Assembly (NCBI GenBank): GCA_004369045.1
Contig: ML213504.1
Location: 591,508 to 655,507, forward strand
DNA: 64,000 bases
Source: Heliocybe sulcata
Taxonomy: Eukaryota > Basidiomycota > Agaricomycetes > Gloeophyllales > Gloeophyllaceae
Direction of reading: 5' to 3'
The notes under the pieces are model-generated. The model ran no database searches and had not been told where the DNA came from. It saw only the letters and a list, made by a program, of their open reading frames with translations. The first letter of the stretch is position 1. Every line of letters starts with the position of its first letter. Below, one piece after another: positions 36,701-47,762 of this stretch. The position numbers and the translations under genes are program-made.

Positions 36701-37563
36701 AAGTAAGCTGCATTTGTTTCTTCCTCCGTTGGATGACAACTAATGACTCTCTTAGTATGTCCCCCATGACACCGCTCGCTTAATTGAGATGCAAGGTGGT
36801 CTTGAGAACTTCATAAACCGACTCAACTTCATCATCGACCAGGTTTGTTTTCGACCCTCAATCGCTGCCAATTTTGCATACTCACCCCGGATGTTAGCAC
36901 TACTTTGACGAGACCGATGAACCATCACAACAAATCCCATTCATGTACCATTACGCCAACGCTCCTGGCTATAGCACACAGAGCTCGAGACAGGTTATCT
37001 CGGAATACTTCAATACGTCCATTAACGGCCTTCCGGGTAACGACGGTACGTCCTCTACAAGCTTCCCACAACGCAACCGAATCTGAGGGAGCATCCGGCA
37101 GACTCGGGCGCTATGGGAAGCTACGCCGCGTTTTACCTCGCAGGGATGTATCCCCTTCCGGCCACCCGGCAGTTCCTCCTCTCATCACCGTACTTCCCTC
37201 AAATATCGTTCTATAACCCTACCTTCAATACTACCACGACCGTCATAGCGCACGGTTTCGAGGGTAACCCGGCTAATGGGACCGGGGGCAACGTCTTCGT
37301 CCGGGTGCGTGCCTTCGCTAGTTCATAACCATACTCTCGCCTAACCATCTCCTGCGTCGCTTCAGAACGTGACGGTGAATGGCCAGCCATGGCACTCGAG
37401 CTGCTATATCGAGTGGGACGCCTTTGAGCAAGGGGCAACCATTGAGCTCCAGTTAACCGATAATATCAACGTCACTTGCGGCGCGGATTCGAGTGCACTA
37501 CCTCCCTCACTGTCGACTGGTGGGTACGGTGATTTGAACTATGATTTGGGTATGGGCGCGTGA
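33725..37563 (+). CDS. GH92 alpha-1,2-mannosidase, secreted
   Basis: The start is the ATG at 33725-33727. A signal peptide is clear (MRSLSCLILALGYAGTARSW). The family opening follows: SLVNLFIGTANGGHVFPG, an intron, then ANLPHGMVKVGMDTDSPGN and AGYDADPQYNVTGFSQLHDS. The C-terminal GH92 core shows HYFDETDEPSQQIPFMYHYA, ISEYFNTSINGLPGNDDSGA and MGSYAAFYLAGMYPLPATRQ, containing the conserved Glu and Asp of the calcium-dependent active site. The end is a beta-sandwich (VNGQPWHSSCYIEWDAFEQG), stop 37561-37563. Many introns (about 20) and several short exons; borders in 35000-36800 are approximate. Length is about 800 aa, normal for the family. The expected role is trimming of mannosyl glycans outside the cell. 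Confidence 0.92.
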
Positions 37564-38064
37564 TGGACGGAACAAAATCACGAAATACGCGGCTGCAGGA
37601 ATGAGCATGGTCGGAGGAGGAATAACACAGTACACTTGTTACCGCATACCGACTAGGGATCGGTTTGTTCCGGCAATGAAAGAAAATATTTGATCGCAAC
37701 CACTACAAAGTACAATGCGGTATCTTCCGTCTGCATGCCACTTACTACGCGGTGTTTTATTTTCCTGCTTGTTTGACCGACAGGCCGGTTTTTATGCTGG
37801 CTACGGTTATACGGATACTCTATAGCCAGATTGATCAGCTCTGGAGCGCATGTCTTCGATGATGTAGAGAATTGCATGCACGCACGCAGCTCATGCCAAT
37901 CTGATAACGTCAACGTGCGTCCCAAGCCCTCGCCATTTTGTACCTGCGCCGATGCCTTGCGAGACTTCCAAAGGCAGTTCGGACAGGACCTTGGCTATCC
38001 ACATGGGGTCTGTGAGTGGCGTAAGGTCGTTCCTCTTTGGCAGAAGCTGCGAAGATCCGTCTAA
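37564..38064. other. convergent 3' region, GH92 and TIP41 genes
   Basis: About 500 bp between stops. Only short chance frames are seen. Confidence 0.45.
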
Positions 38065-38964
38065 TCAGTCGTCATGCTCAAAGGTGATGAGATTTAGCCC
38101 GACCCTCTTAACGCGATCATAAGGCGCCTCCCAGCCACTTGACTCTCGTACCAGCGTCGGAAGCGCCGAGCTGAATGAATGGTAGAGTCTCGTGTCATAC
38201 GTCCGGAACAGTACGTTGTCAACTCGAAGGGTGAATCGGCAGAGGATGAATATACATGTCGGCATCACTCGCTGTAACATACGAACCCATTAATACACGC
38301 TTCACTCAGTAAATAAGGGGCACATACTTACGATGCGCACAAGCAGGTTGGAGGAACCGTTATCGTGCAGTTCATCCTCGAAAAGAGGTATCTCTGCATA
38401 AAAAAGGATTGGGTCGGGCCGCATAAGCTCGGAGATGGGGATGCTGTGTGAGTTGTCTTCGGGATCAGCATCATTCCAAGATGCCGATGATCCAGAATCT
38501 GGGGAAGTGTGGCCTGGGTAAGTCGTGGTATAGGTCCAATCGTAGGGCTTTGTGAGCGACACTTCTGGGAGAGGGAGTTGTGATGATGGATCGGTACTGG
38601 CAGTTTGGTTAAATAGATCAATAGAGCAGCGCAACGTCACGTACCGACTCTTCAGCCATGCATCGGCATAATTGACCTTCACTCCACCGTCTCCTTCACC
38701 TAGCTCACCAGCCTTGACAGCCTTGAGAGCATCTTTTGTTGAGAAGGAATACTTCCACCCAGATGGGCGATGCTCCAACTCTAGAGAATTACGGCTGAAA
38801 GTCATCTCGGGCAAGGGCATGCTCAGAGTGGCTTGGAGGGCGTCGCAGTCGGCGGCACTAGCGATAGGGTTTGTGGTCGCTGTAATGACCCAATCATTCA
38901 CCTCAATCGTCCGACAGTTTGGACTTTCAAAAAGTTTGTGTTGCGGAATAGCAGGGACAGACAT
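38065..38964 (-). CDS. TIP41: TIP41, TOR-pathway regulator of PP2A-type phosphatases
   Basis: The start is the ATG at 38962-38964 (MSVPAIPQHKLFESPNCRTI). The TIP41 domain fills the protein: VNDWVITATTNPIASAADCD, LSMPLPEMTFSRNSLELEHR, GWKYSFSTKDALKAV, and PILFYAEIPLFEDELHDNG. One intron (about 38281-38340) joins LLVRI to RVMPTCIFILCRFTLRVDNV and LFRTYDTRLYH, the conserved C-terminus. The stop is at 38065-38067. About 280 aa, normal for the family. In yeast it binds Tap42 or the PP2A-like catalytic subunit downstream of TORC1. It is divergent from dynein light intermediate chain with only 97 bp between ATGs. Confidence 0.95.
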
Positions 38965-39061
38965 TGTGGCAGGAAACAACGCGTATCGGACGGAGCTTAA
39001 ATTCGGGACGACTTGCCAAACGCGGTGCATCCATGCTTTCCGACGCGTCCTGGCAGCACTG

Positions 39062-41010
39062 ATGGAGGCCTCACGCTCGTCCACCCCCGAAGCTCCCCCG
39101 CAGGACCTTTGGTCTTCCATTCTCGACTCCGTATCCTCGACGAGGTCGATACCCTCTAAGCAGGTGCTTCTGCTGGGCCAGCCTTCGTCGGGGAAGTCAG
39201 CTCTCGCCGCCGCACTGCTACAGAAGCCTGTTGAAGCCGAGGATAGTAAAGAGGAGCTGCGCTCTGATTTTGCGCTTGGATATGACTGGGCAGATGTTAG
39301 AGACGAAGCGGATGAAGGTGTGTATCCGGGTGACTACCTTCCGCTAGTCTTTCTTTAATTGCTTTGCTCCTAGATACACTGGCTCGACTGTCCGTGTACA
39401 CCGTTCCGTCTGCAGCCACGTCATACACCGCCCTATTACCCCATTTCCTACCACCACGCGCTTCCGTGCCACACACTGTAGTAATGATTGCTCTTGACTG
39501 GACAAAGCCTTGGACTTTTGTGGAGGAACTAGAGACGTGGTTGTCGTGGGTGGAAGAATGGGCGAAGGGGGATGGCTCACGCGACTTGGAAATATCAAGG
39601 GAGGAGAACCGTGAACGATGTGAGTCTCCATGTCTATCTCGAGGCTTCTTACTCACGTAGCCACTGGCAGTACAATTCCAGATCCAGCACTACACTGAAC
39701 CCTCATCGGAGCCTCTGCCGCCAACGACCAATCTGTCCGAAACCATATTACCATTAGGACCAGGGACTCTTACGCACAATTCTGCAGGAGTGCCTATCAT
39801 AGTGACCTGCACCAAGGCCGACCTCATCGATGATACTTCGGAGCTAGGACCTGGTGCCTCGGGTATGGGCGGCATGGTGAAGGGCAAAGGTGGTGAATGG
39901 GAGGAGCGGACAGATGGTGTTATGCAAGTTCTGCGGGCAATATGCCTCAAATGTGCGTCATTCTGTTGTCGACTTCTCATTTTCCTTCTCAGTGTCTGCT
40001 TAAAGATGGTGCCGCACTATTCTATACCACGCCGCTTCCAACAACTCTTCAAGTTCTACGCCAATACACATTGCACATGCTGTTCATGCCTCCTGCTCCT
40101 TCTCCTGGTATACAGACGGGCACGGACGCTCCAGTAGCATTACGAAATCCTTTTCCCTTTCAACATAAGCCGAATGCCTTGGATCGTGATCGCATCATTG
40201 TTCCAGCAGGATGGGACAGCTGGGGAAAGATTGCTGTCCTGAGAGACGGATTTGATGCTAAGCTATGGGGTGAAGCCTGGGAGAACGATATAGACGCGAA
40301 AGAAGGAGAGGAGCCAGAAGACCCTTCAGCCCAGAAGCTGTACAGGACTTTAGTCCCGGATAACAGTATCAAAGTAAGCTCGTGGATTTCAGTGTTGTCG
40401 GTCGGTATGTTGATTGACGTTCTCACTTTCTTAGCCGCCGCCATTACCTCCCCTTAACATGCCAACACCAGAACAGGTTTTCCTGGCGAGACATTATGAC
40501 GAAAATGCAAAGAAGCCGGACCGCGATCCTCGCGGTGCATTCCGCAATCCAACGGAAGCAGCTCCAGCAACAGCTGGTCTTGTCGGCCCTCTTGGCAGCA
40601 GCAGTTTCAACTTGCCCAACGTCGAGCGGGCACTTACTGACATGGAGCTGGACAGTGCTGCAAATGTCAATCAACCCGCAGGAGAACCAACCCGCAAGAC
40701 TTCTCGTGCTGCAAACAGGCCTACGGCCAACCTATCGATAGGTGGGGCTGCCGGGCCACATGGACTCGCACGTTCGACGTCGTCGGCGTCGAATGTAGCA
40801 TCGCCTAGTCCTACGGGTGGGCAGACTCAGCATGAGGTACTGCAAAACTTCTTCCAGAGCCTGTTGAGCAGTAAAGATCGTGCTGGCGGGGCTACTGCCT
40901 CCTCGCGGACTACGACTCCAGCCTCAGTGAAGCCGACCAACGGTACCTCTCCTCCGCCTCCTCCCCCTGCCGATGAGAGCCCTGAGGAGCCGCCTGCTCC
41001 TGAATCGTAA
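39062..41010 (+). CDS. cytoplasmic dynein light intermediate chain
   Basis: The start is the ATG at 39062-39064 (MEASRSSTPEAPPQDLWSSI). The Ras-like domain follows with P-loop VLLLGQPSSGKSALAAALL (about residues 35-55), FALGYDWADVRDEADE, then DTLARLSVYTVPSAATSYTA, VVMIALDWTKPWTFVEEL and IIVTCTKADLIDD (the G4-like TKAD). Later exons give NPFPFQHKPNALDRDRIIVP and AGWDSWGKIAVLRDGFD. The C-terminal region is disordered but keeps the helix HEVLQNFFQSLLSSKD, the equivalent of the adaptor-binding helix 1 of vertebrate LIC. It ends in polyproline, stop 41008-41010. About five introns. It links dynein to cargo adaptors. Confidence 0.93.
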
Positions 41011-41351
41011 CGGTGCTTCTGCTATATTGTTCCGCTTGATATGACTCATACCCAATAGGATTATATCTTAGTACCTAATCACCTTGTTCTAAAGTTTCAA
41101 TGTCATCTTTGAACTCGAGGGTTTCAGCCACATCACCTGTTTGTGACTATTTATCCGTTGCTGCCACAAAAGCCGCTCAAAGTGAAGTCCTCCCTTTACT
41201 CCTGCCACTACAGAGCCATCCGCCCTTGCGCCGCTGCAGTCACGCCGGCCATTCAAGAAATTATGGGGAAATGGTGAGCTCGGCACGCCACCTGTCCTCT
41301 GAACGACCGCTGAGAGCTGTGGCCTTGATAGGACTGTCGACTATTGTGACG
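41011..41351. other. intergenic, upstream of the disordered-protein gene
   Basis: 341 bp. An open frame from 41100 runs into the next gene's start region in the same reading frame but is probably 5' UTR. Nothing else is seen. Confidence 0.4.
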
Positions 41352-42677
41352 ATGTCCTTCACGCGAAGCTCAAAGGTTTGCTGTGGGTTGTCACGGCCTT
41401 CGATTGCAAATGATCGCCTGACGGATCCTTTACGCGTTATAGCCAGGGTGCCATCAAAAGGTCCAAGCTAGAACAGGGCCAGCCCACGATAAGCTACGAG
41501 ACATTCGTAGATGAGCTGGATGAGGGTGATTCATTCACGGCGTCTCTGATGGATATATTGGTCAAGGTACGTCGCAGTAGATCTTCTGCATGATTTCATC
41601 CATTGACGGACATGCGGTCAGGAATTGGCCGATAGACGGACCAGAAGCCATGAAGCTGACCATCATCTTGTATGCGACGCCACCGCCAAAGGCCTAAGGA
41701 GCTTGGCTAGCACGTCGAGTGTTTACCGACCACACACCCTTCCTCGTTACGCGAGCCGGAGAAATATCAACCTGGCAGAGTACCTTGCGGTGCCGCCGGA
41801 TCGCATGGACCTTGAGGCCGGGGACCATGTTTACGAGGAGGACTTTGTTGCCTTAGCCAATAGCCCGCCCCCACGCTCCGACAGTACCGTCAGAGAGGCC
41901 AGAGACATCTATGACGCATACTTGGGCTCACGTCTCAGACCTCAGACTGCTTCCTCGAGCAGGGAACAGTCGGACGAGCCTCCGGAAAATAATCCTGTGG
42001 ACGATGCTCCTCGTGTCGTGCATCGCCCTATGATGGGTTGGTTATCACCAAGAACGGATACTCGCCGCAGTCCGAGCGCGTCCAGCGGACCAAGCTTAGC
42101 GCGGCAGGGTCCCATTCGTCGAGCAGCTCGGTCGCGGACGGTGGATTTCAACGATTTCACTTCCCGTCGGCGGCTTGAGCTGAGACGTAATGCGGCGGAT
42201 GATTCCTCAGCAACCTTCGGGCCTTCTTTTGCTGATAGACAGACCCGTGAAGAGCCTCTCAACTTCCCCTCGTCAGAAGCAGCGCTTCGTGCTCGCAACA
42301 TGTCTGCTCCTTCACGCCGGTTGGAGATCCACCTCCCGTCGTGGAGGCACGGTTCAAGTACCGAAGATGTCACAAGTACGCCTTGGACAGATGAGCCGTT
42401 GCCCGTTCCAGCGGTCCCTTCGGAATCCCCGCGGCTGACGCCTCTAAGTCAGTTAATCGAGGCATCGCGCGCTCTCGAACCACAGTTCACTTCAGACGCA
42501 CAATCGAGGCTGGACGAGAGCATACGAAGAATTGAATCCGCTAGACTCACTGCGCCCCGTCTTCGGCGTGGTGGACTGCGTGCGCCAGAGTCTCTGTTGC
42601 CATCAGGTTCTCGTTCGCCCCTCCGCCATACGCATCCAGAATCTCTATTCCCTCGTTTCAGGTCGGAATCCCCTTAG
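41352..42677 (+). CDS. uncharacterised disordered Arg/Ser/Pro-rich protein
   Basis: Not recognised. Three exons in consistent phase: 41352-41375 (MSFTRSSK), 41447-41566 (GAIKRSKLEQGQPTISYETF...SLMDILVK) and about 41622-42677. The short N-terminal half looks folded (YETFVDELDEGDSFTASLMD, then KELADRRTRSHEADHHLVCD), suggesting a helical motif. Next is a region with NLAEYLAVPPDRMDLEAGDH and HVYEEDFVALANSPPP, possibly a short linear motif. The rest is Arg/Ser/Pro-rich and probably unstructured (PSLARQGPIRRAARSRTVDF; RLTAPRLRRGGLRAPESLLP). About 400 aa; no signal peptide or membrane segment. The exon phase and long frame make it a real gene with good likelihood. Confidence 0.7.
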
Positions 42678-42906
42678 AGCAATCCATTAATGCTCCACGG
42701 ACGGGGGTGACTGTGTACAATTAGTACTACCTTGTATTATGTATGATTCGCTGGGCCTTATGGTTAACCATCTTGCGATATGTGTGAGGTCCTCATTAGA
42801 GGCGTGACGCGACGCGGCAAAACGGAAGCTGTGTCCAGTGGCGTGCAGCCCTCTTCAGTTGACTGTGAACACTGATGTCGACGAGAATACCTTATCAGAC
42901 CCAGTC

Positions 42907-44093
42907 ATGATCAAGAAGCGGACTCGACCTGTGATTCAGCAACGGCAGCGCTCTGTTGAAACTGAGGAGAGTAAAGCAGGTGCCACAGAAGAGCAGGAGG
43001 CAGATAAGGTCGAGTGAGTTACGCAGTCCGGTGTTGAGGTCTCGGTTGTTTAACAGCTTAGCCTTGAGGATCTCATAGAGTTTCGGAAGCTAAGGAGAGC
43101 ACGAGAGGGCATCGATGTCACCAAACTGAATAAGGGCGAGGCTAAGAAAAGGAAGAAGAGAGCACCCGAGGAGGAAGAGCCGCAGGGTGGTCTTCGTGCG
43201 GGAGCCAGCACGAAGGAGGCGCCACCTGAGGAGGAGGAGGAGTAAGTCATTGTTTAGAGGTGGTAAGTCTCTACTGCAGGTCTTATGCAAGTATAGGGAG
43301 GAAGACCAAGCCGTGAAGGCTCGCAAGGCTGTGAGGTCTAATAACTTCACGCAGCAGACCAACGCTCTCGATGCGGATAAACACATGTGAGGGCGACTAT
43401 AACAAGCACTCTAACAGGAGGGCTGAGGATCATGTAGGATGGCCTATATCGAAGAGAACATGAAACTTCGGTACGGCAGACCAGAGGACGAGGAGGACCA
43501 GGACAAAGGCCCGGCCGATCCATACGCTGAGCTATACCGTCTCTCCGAACGCTACAAGGTCGAGAAGAAAGCTGCGGAAGAAGGCAGCGTCACAAGTAGC
43601 GTCGCTATGCTCACAGCAATCCCGGAGGTGGACTTGGGAATGGAGTAGGTCTATTCGTCTCCTGACCCAATGTCTAGAATTAATCTTGGGCTATTCTCAG
43701 TGTACGGCTGAAGAATATCGAAGACACAGAGAAGATGAAGAGAATGGTCGCTGAGCAGAAGAAGGAGCGGAAGTCTGGCGCGAACAACGACGAAGAGCAC
43801 CTCGCTGCGTCTCGATGTACGAGCAGTCTTTTTCACGTCTGTCAGGATATCTAATGGCTGTGCAGTTTTCCGTCCTAATTTCAAGCCAAAGTCTGACGCT
43901 GATATCATGCGGGACGCGAAGATGGAAGCAATGGGATTACTGCCGCAAGAGGAGAACTCACGGTCACACAGCAACCGACCACAGATGGCGACGGATGAGA
44001 TGGTACGTCTTATTGCCTGCCAATGTTCACGTCGAGGTTCTCACTGAAAGCCCTCAGGTTATGGAGCGGTTCAAAAAGAGAATGCGGAAGTAG
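42907..44093 (+). CDS. TLS1/C9orf78 (HCA59) family splicing factor
   Basis: The start is the ATG at 42907-42909 (MIKKRTRPVIQQRQRSVETE). Exon joins give LSLEDLIEFRKLRRAREGID and VTKLNKGEAKKRKKRAPEEE, the Hep_59 N-terminal signature. Next are FTQQTNALDADKHM, MAYIEENMKLRYGRPEDEED and DPYAELYRLSERYKVEKKAA, with TAIPEVDLGMEVRLKNIEDT across an intron. The C-terminus (FRPNFKPKSDADIMRDAKME then MATDEMVMERFKKRMRK) matches the family's basic end. In fission yeast Tls1, and in human C9orf78, the protein works with the Brr2 helicase in splice-site choice. About 300 aa, six or seven exons. It is convergent with the S53 protease, 80 bp between stops. Confidence 0.9.
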
Positions 44094-44173
44094 CCCAATT
44101 GCATTCGTGTATTCTCGTAGAATCCAATTTACTGCGACGTATGCATATCGACGTTGGGCGCGACTTTCGTGGT

Positions 44174-46640
44174 TTAAGACAGGACGATATCCTTCAAGAG
44201 GCCAAAATTTGGCGTGCCCAGTCCAGTTACTATGCTAAGTTATTAGCAGACAGTGACCGGGAAATTACACTAGACTTGCCTGGATCCCAGCCAATTGTAG
44301 CCTAGTATGCACAGGTACTGGATGATGAGGTGCCTTGGCTCGTAATCAAAAGGAATACTCACGTTGAAGCCTTCAGTTCCGCAACCTGGATTATTACCGG
44401 ACGTGATGTCAGTCAAACCAGCGACGCCGCGGCTGTACAGGAAGGGATTCAAGAATCCAAGCGGAGCTCGCCCAGCAGAAATCAAGGCGTCGTTCAATAG
44501 CGACACGAAGCCGGTGAACGTAGGGGACGAAGCCGATGTTCCTCCAACATAGCCCGGCTGGCCTTGCCACCATATCTGGAAGTAATCCGACTGCGCGGAT
44601 ACATCAGGAATACCCTGCAATATCCATGAGCACCTAGTCACAGCATCATGTGCACCGAGCTACGAACCCTTCCGGACCTATGCGTCGCATGCTCAGTAAC
44701 AGGAAGTCACACTCTAAGTGACAGTGAATTATGCTCACGGATTGTATAGACCTTCATAGGTACCGGGCGCCAAGCTAGCCAAATACTGGGTGACGGCCTC
44801 TGTCTGGTATGACGGACGGTCAAACTGTCGATACGTGAGGGTAAGCGAAACGGCCCAGAGCACAGCACGTGGTACCTACGTAGTTGCTGAATCCTCCTCC
44901 CGAGAAGAAGACGGCGACCTCCGGAACATGAGTTGTACCGCCCACAGCTGTAACACTGAAATAGACAGTAAGCTCTTCTGCCGGGACATCGCGAGACCGG
45001 GACGGACTATGGGCAACTCGCTGGGAATCCAGGAATGAAACGGGTGACATTGAGTCCGTCATTCGTATAGCATGTCTGCGTCGCAGGATCGGCATCCCCA
45101 TCTCCGACTCCACCGTCGCCCGAAGAAAACATGAGGGAGACACCTCGGGCACCTAATTATACGCTGTGAGCATCGTCGGTGGAAATGTCGGACATGAATC
45201 ACGTACCTAGCTGGGCGAAATCAGCGCATGCACGCTGGGCATAACTCTCGGGCACTGAGGGGAGCTTATCAGCATATTGAAGGTAAGAGCCAGATTGACG
45301 TACCCGTCTGTTCATCACTATTGACGTGGGAGCAACGCACGATAGGTCAGACATGGTCGACGAGCATGTGGCGAAGTGTACGTACTCTCCGTAACTCGTG
45401 GAAATCGTCTGGGGTGGGTTCGAGCTAGTGAGAATGTAGTCAAGCCACTACAAGCCCGGACGGCATTAGTTTATAGAGTAGCGGAGGATATTTGTATATA
45501 CCTCAGCGTAAGGCTCATTGGTGTCCGTCGGTGTATTTATGTCCGGGATGTAAGGTGGGCTTCCGCCAGTGGAATAGAAAGTTCTATTCGTCGGGTACGT
45601 CAGGCCATAAGCGAACTCTACATCGAGATCCGCTTCAACCCCTGCCGCGGAGGCGGTCTGATTGTTCTGGCCACCTGTCCGAGGATACATTAGTGACCAA
45701 GGCTGAAGAGATGCGAGTCACGGGACATACCATTGACGGATACAAAATTGAAGGTCGAATTGACTGCGTCCGGACGTTGCTGGGCGTAGAAGTCCTGCAA
45801 ATCCATGTAATTGGCGTACTGCTCCAGGTACGCGGTAATGCCAATGGTGTTCCCGTTTGTGGCCGAAGAGTTATACCCGGTAGCGTTATAGAGCTCCTTC
45901 AGACAGGTTATGGTGATAGTGGAATTGCAGCTCGCGTCGACAACCGTGCCAGACGCACTGCGGATGGAAGCTGCGCTGGAGGTAGCCGACTGTTGCTTAT
46001 TGGCAGACCATCTATACGTTGTCTTCATGCCCCGGAAGGTCGAGAACAGGGTAGTAGGTTGCACCAGATCCACGTGCCCGTGGATATGCTCCGGAAGACC
46101 GTAAACGGTCGTTCTGACAATTGTCTCACCCGAATCGACGTGCCGCCAAACATGGTACGTCTAAGGATAGTAGTTATTGGATGCGTTGAAATGAATGTGA
46201 TCAAGAGTTAAACCTACGGTATCGAGCATCTCTTCCGCCAGGCTGACGGGTACCTTAACCTTGACCCAGTCTCTTGCAGGGGATCTGGACAAGTCACTTT
46301 GCGAGATGCCATGAGAAGCCAGCCAGTCATCCACAGCACTGAGGCTTTGCGGATGCGGAGCCACTAGCGCCTCGACCTCCTCTTTCGAAAGGTGCTGTCC
46401 GTAGCGTGAATGATCAGGATCGCTCACTTCATAGAGAGCCTTTTCCAGCGATGTAAATCCAGCCTGGGGCAAAGCAATGCGCAGATTGATGATATGGTCT
46501 GCAGGAGCCGGGGTCACTTTTACCCAGCCTCTCGGTGGCTCGACCTGCTCTTTGATCTTGTGAGTGCTTCCCTGGGGCGCACCGAGCGTTGGAAACACTA
46601 GTACAGAGAGAGCGAGGAGCCAGGCTGAAAGAGCCTTCAT
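44174..46640 (-). CDS. S53 sedolisin / tripeptidyl-peptidase, secreted
   Basis: The start is the ATG at 46638-46640, with a signal peptide ([20 protein letters not shown]). The activation pro-domain follows ([50 protein letters not shown]). The catalytic domain shows [18 protein letters not shown] (Glu and Asp of the triad), the oxyanion Asp in [20 protein letters not shown]-type [20 protein letters not shown], and [20 protein letters not shown] with the nucleophile Ser. The calcium site near the end reads [16 protein letters not shown], then across two introns [20 protein letters not shown], with stop TAA at 44174-44176. About 580-620 aa. Probably an acid-active extracellular peptidase. A TATA box lies 56 bp upstream. 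Confidence 0.94.
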
Positions 46641-47762
46641 GTTGGACAGTGATTCGGTAGGTCCAAGGCTGCTGTTACAAATTGGTCCGCAACTGTATAT
46701 ATACCATGGATGGCAGATATCAATATATCTTCTTCCCTTCGAATTCCTGACGCGCGGTCGTTAGGATCACCAGATGTGACAACGTCGGATGCTTCCCATG
46801 CGAGGCATCTTCGATGTAAATACCGCCGGCTTCTCGAGGACGCGGTGCACGCGGTCGATCGTAATGCTTACAGGAGCACGAAATCTGCGCTAAGTATGGT
46901 ATCAGTTATGCTACACGCTCCCGGCACCGAGGATTTACCAGCCCGAACCCGGTTGGCACGAGACAATACTTGAGAGTCTCGTCGCCTATACGGAACGGAA
47001 AGGATAGAATGGAACCGACAGTATGAGGATCGATCCCGACGGACGACAAAGACGTTCCGGATGTAAGTTAGGGAAACAGGCAGGAGGCTGGGAATGCTTA
47101 CAATATGGATAGGAGGCAAGATATGCATGTTGGAGGCATACAATGTCTCGAAGACAGAAGTTGACAGATATGGCCGCACTGGCACACGCGCTGAGTTGTG
47201 GATGCTTTCGTATCGTGGATTGCCCCGAGAAATGTTTCATCCTGGATAAAACTTCTGGCCAGAGGATTCATGTGCAAGGAGGCAAGGCTTTCCCCTCATA
47301 TACGGGTTCGAGGGTCTGACCACAGGCGCAAGTCGGAGCATGGATGCAAAACTATGACCCATCTCAGCAAAGAGGGCCAAGGGCTTTCATAATATTGTCA
47401 ATCCACATACTCAAGTGGTGAATGGATGAGGGGTCACGGAAGCCAGCCACTGCAGATGAAAGCGCAGCAGAATCCCTGCTGATCGCGTATTGCATTGTTC
47501 TAGACGAATGATAGCTGATCCTTCTGCCCAACCAGATTGCGGCCAGACTACTATCAGACGTAGAACTCCGAGGATTCACTGGGCTCGCTAATGGAATCAA
47601 AGGCATTCTGTAAAATAGACAACCTGAAGACCACGCGCATTGATGCCGAATAGACAGGCAGAGAGGTTGCTGAGTTGTACTTAGAGGCTCTGGGTTAAAC
47701 AGTGTTTGGTGTTGTTGTCGCGCATACTTTCTCTACTTCCTTCGGATAGAAACTTTGCTAAA
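46641..47762. other. long intergenic region between S53 and eIF3m genes
   Basis: About 1.1 kb, the longest gene-free stretch here. It holds the S53 TATA box and presumably both promoters. A B-box-like gggttcgaggg near 47303 lacks a matching tRNA fold. Open frames are short and domain-free. Confidence 0.45.
46696..46703 (-). promoter_or_regulatory. TATA box of the S53 protease gene
   Basis: TATATATA in the context gtatatatacc, 56 bp upstream of the minus-strand ATG at 46640. The GH92 gene has a near-identical box at a similar distance. Confidence 0.55.

Noticed and set aside
44099-44305. A 68-codon plus-strand frame just after TLS1 that looks protein-like ([20 protein letters not shown])
   Set aside because: It is antisense to the last exons of the S53 protease, which give a textbook C-terminus ([13 protein letters not shown]) on the minus strand.
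46868-47240. Overlapping minus-strand frames in the S53-eIF3m intergenic region
   Set aside because: They overlap each other in different frames, with no homology or splice logic.
47280-47330. B-box-like gggttcgaggg suggesting a tRNA
   Set aside because: No acceptor or anticodon stem can be drawn and no convincing A-box at the right spacing.
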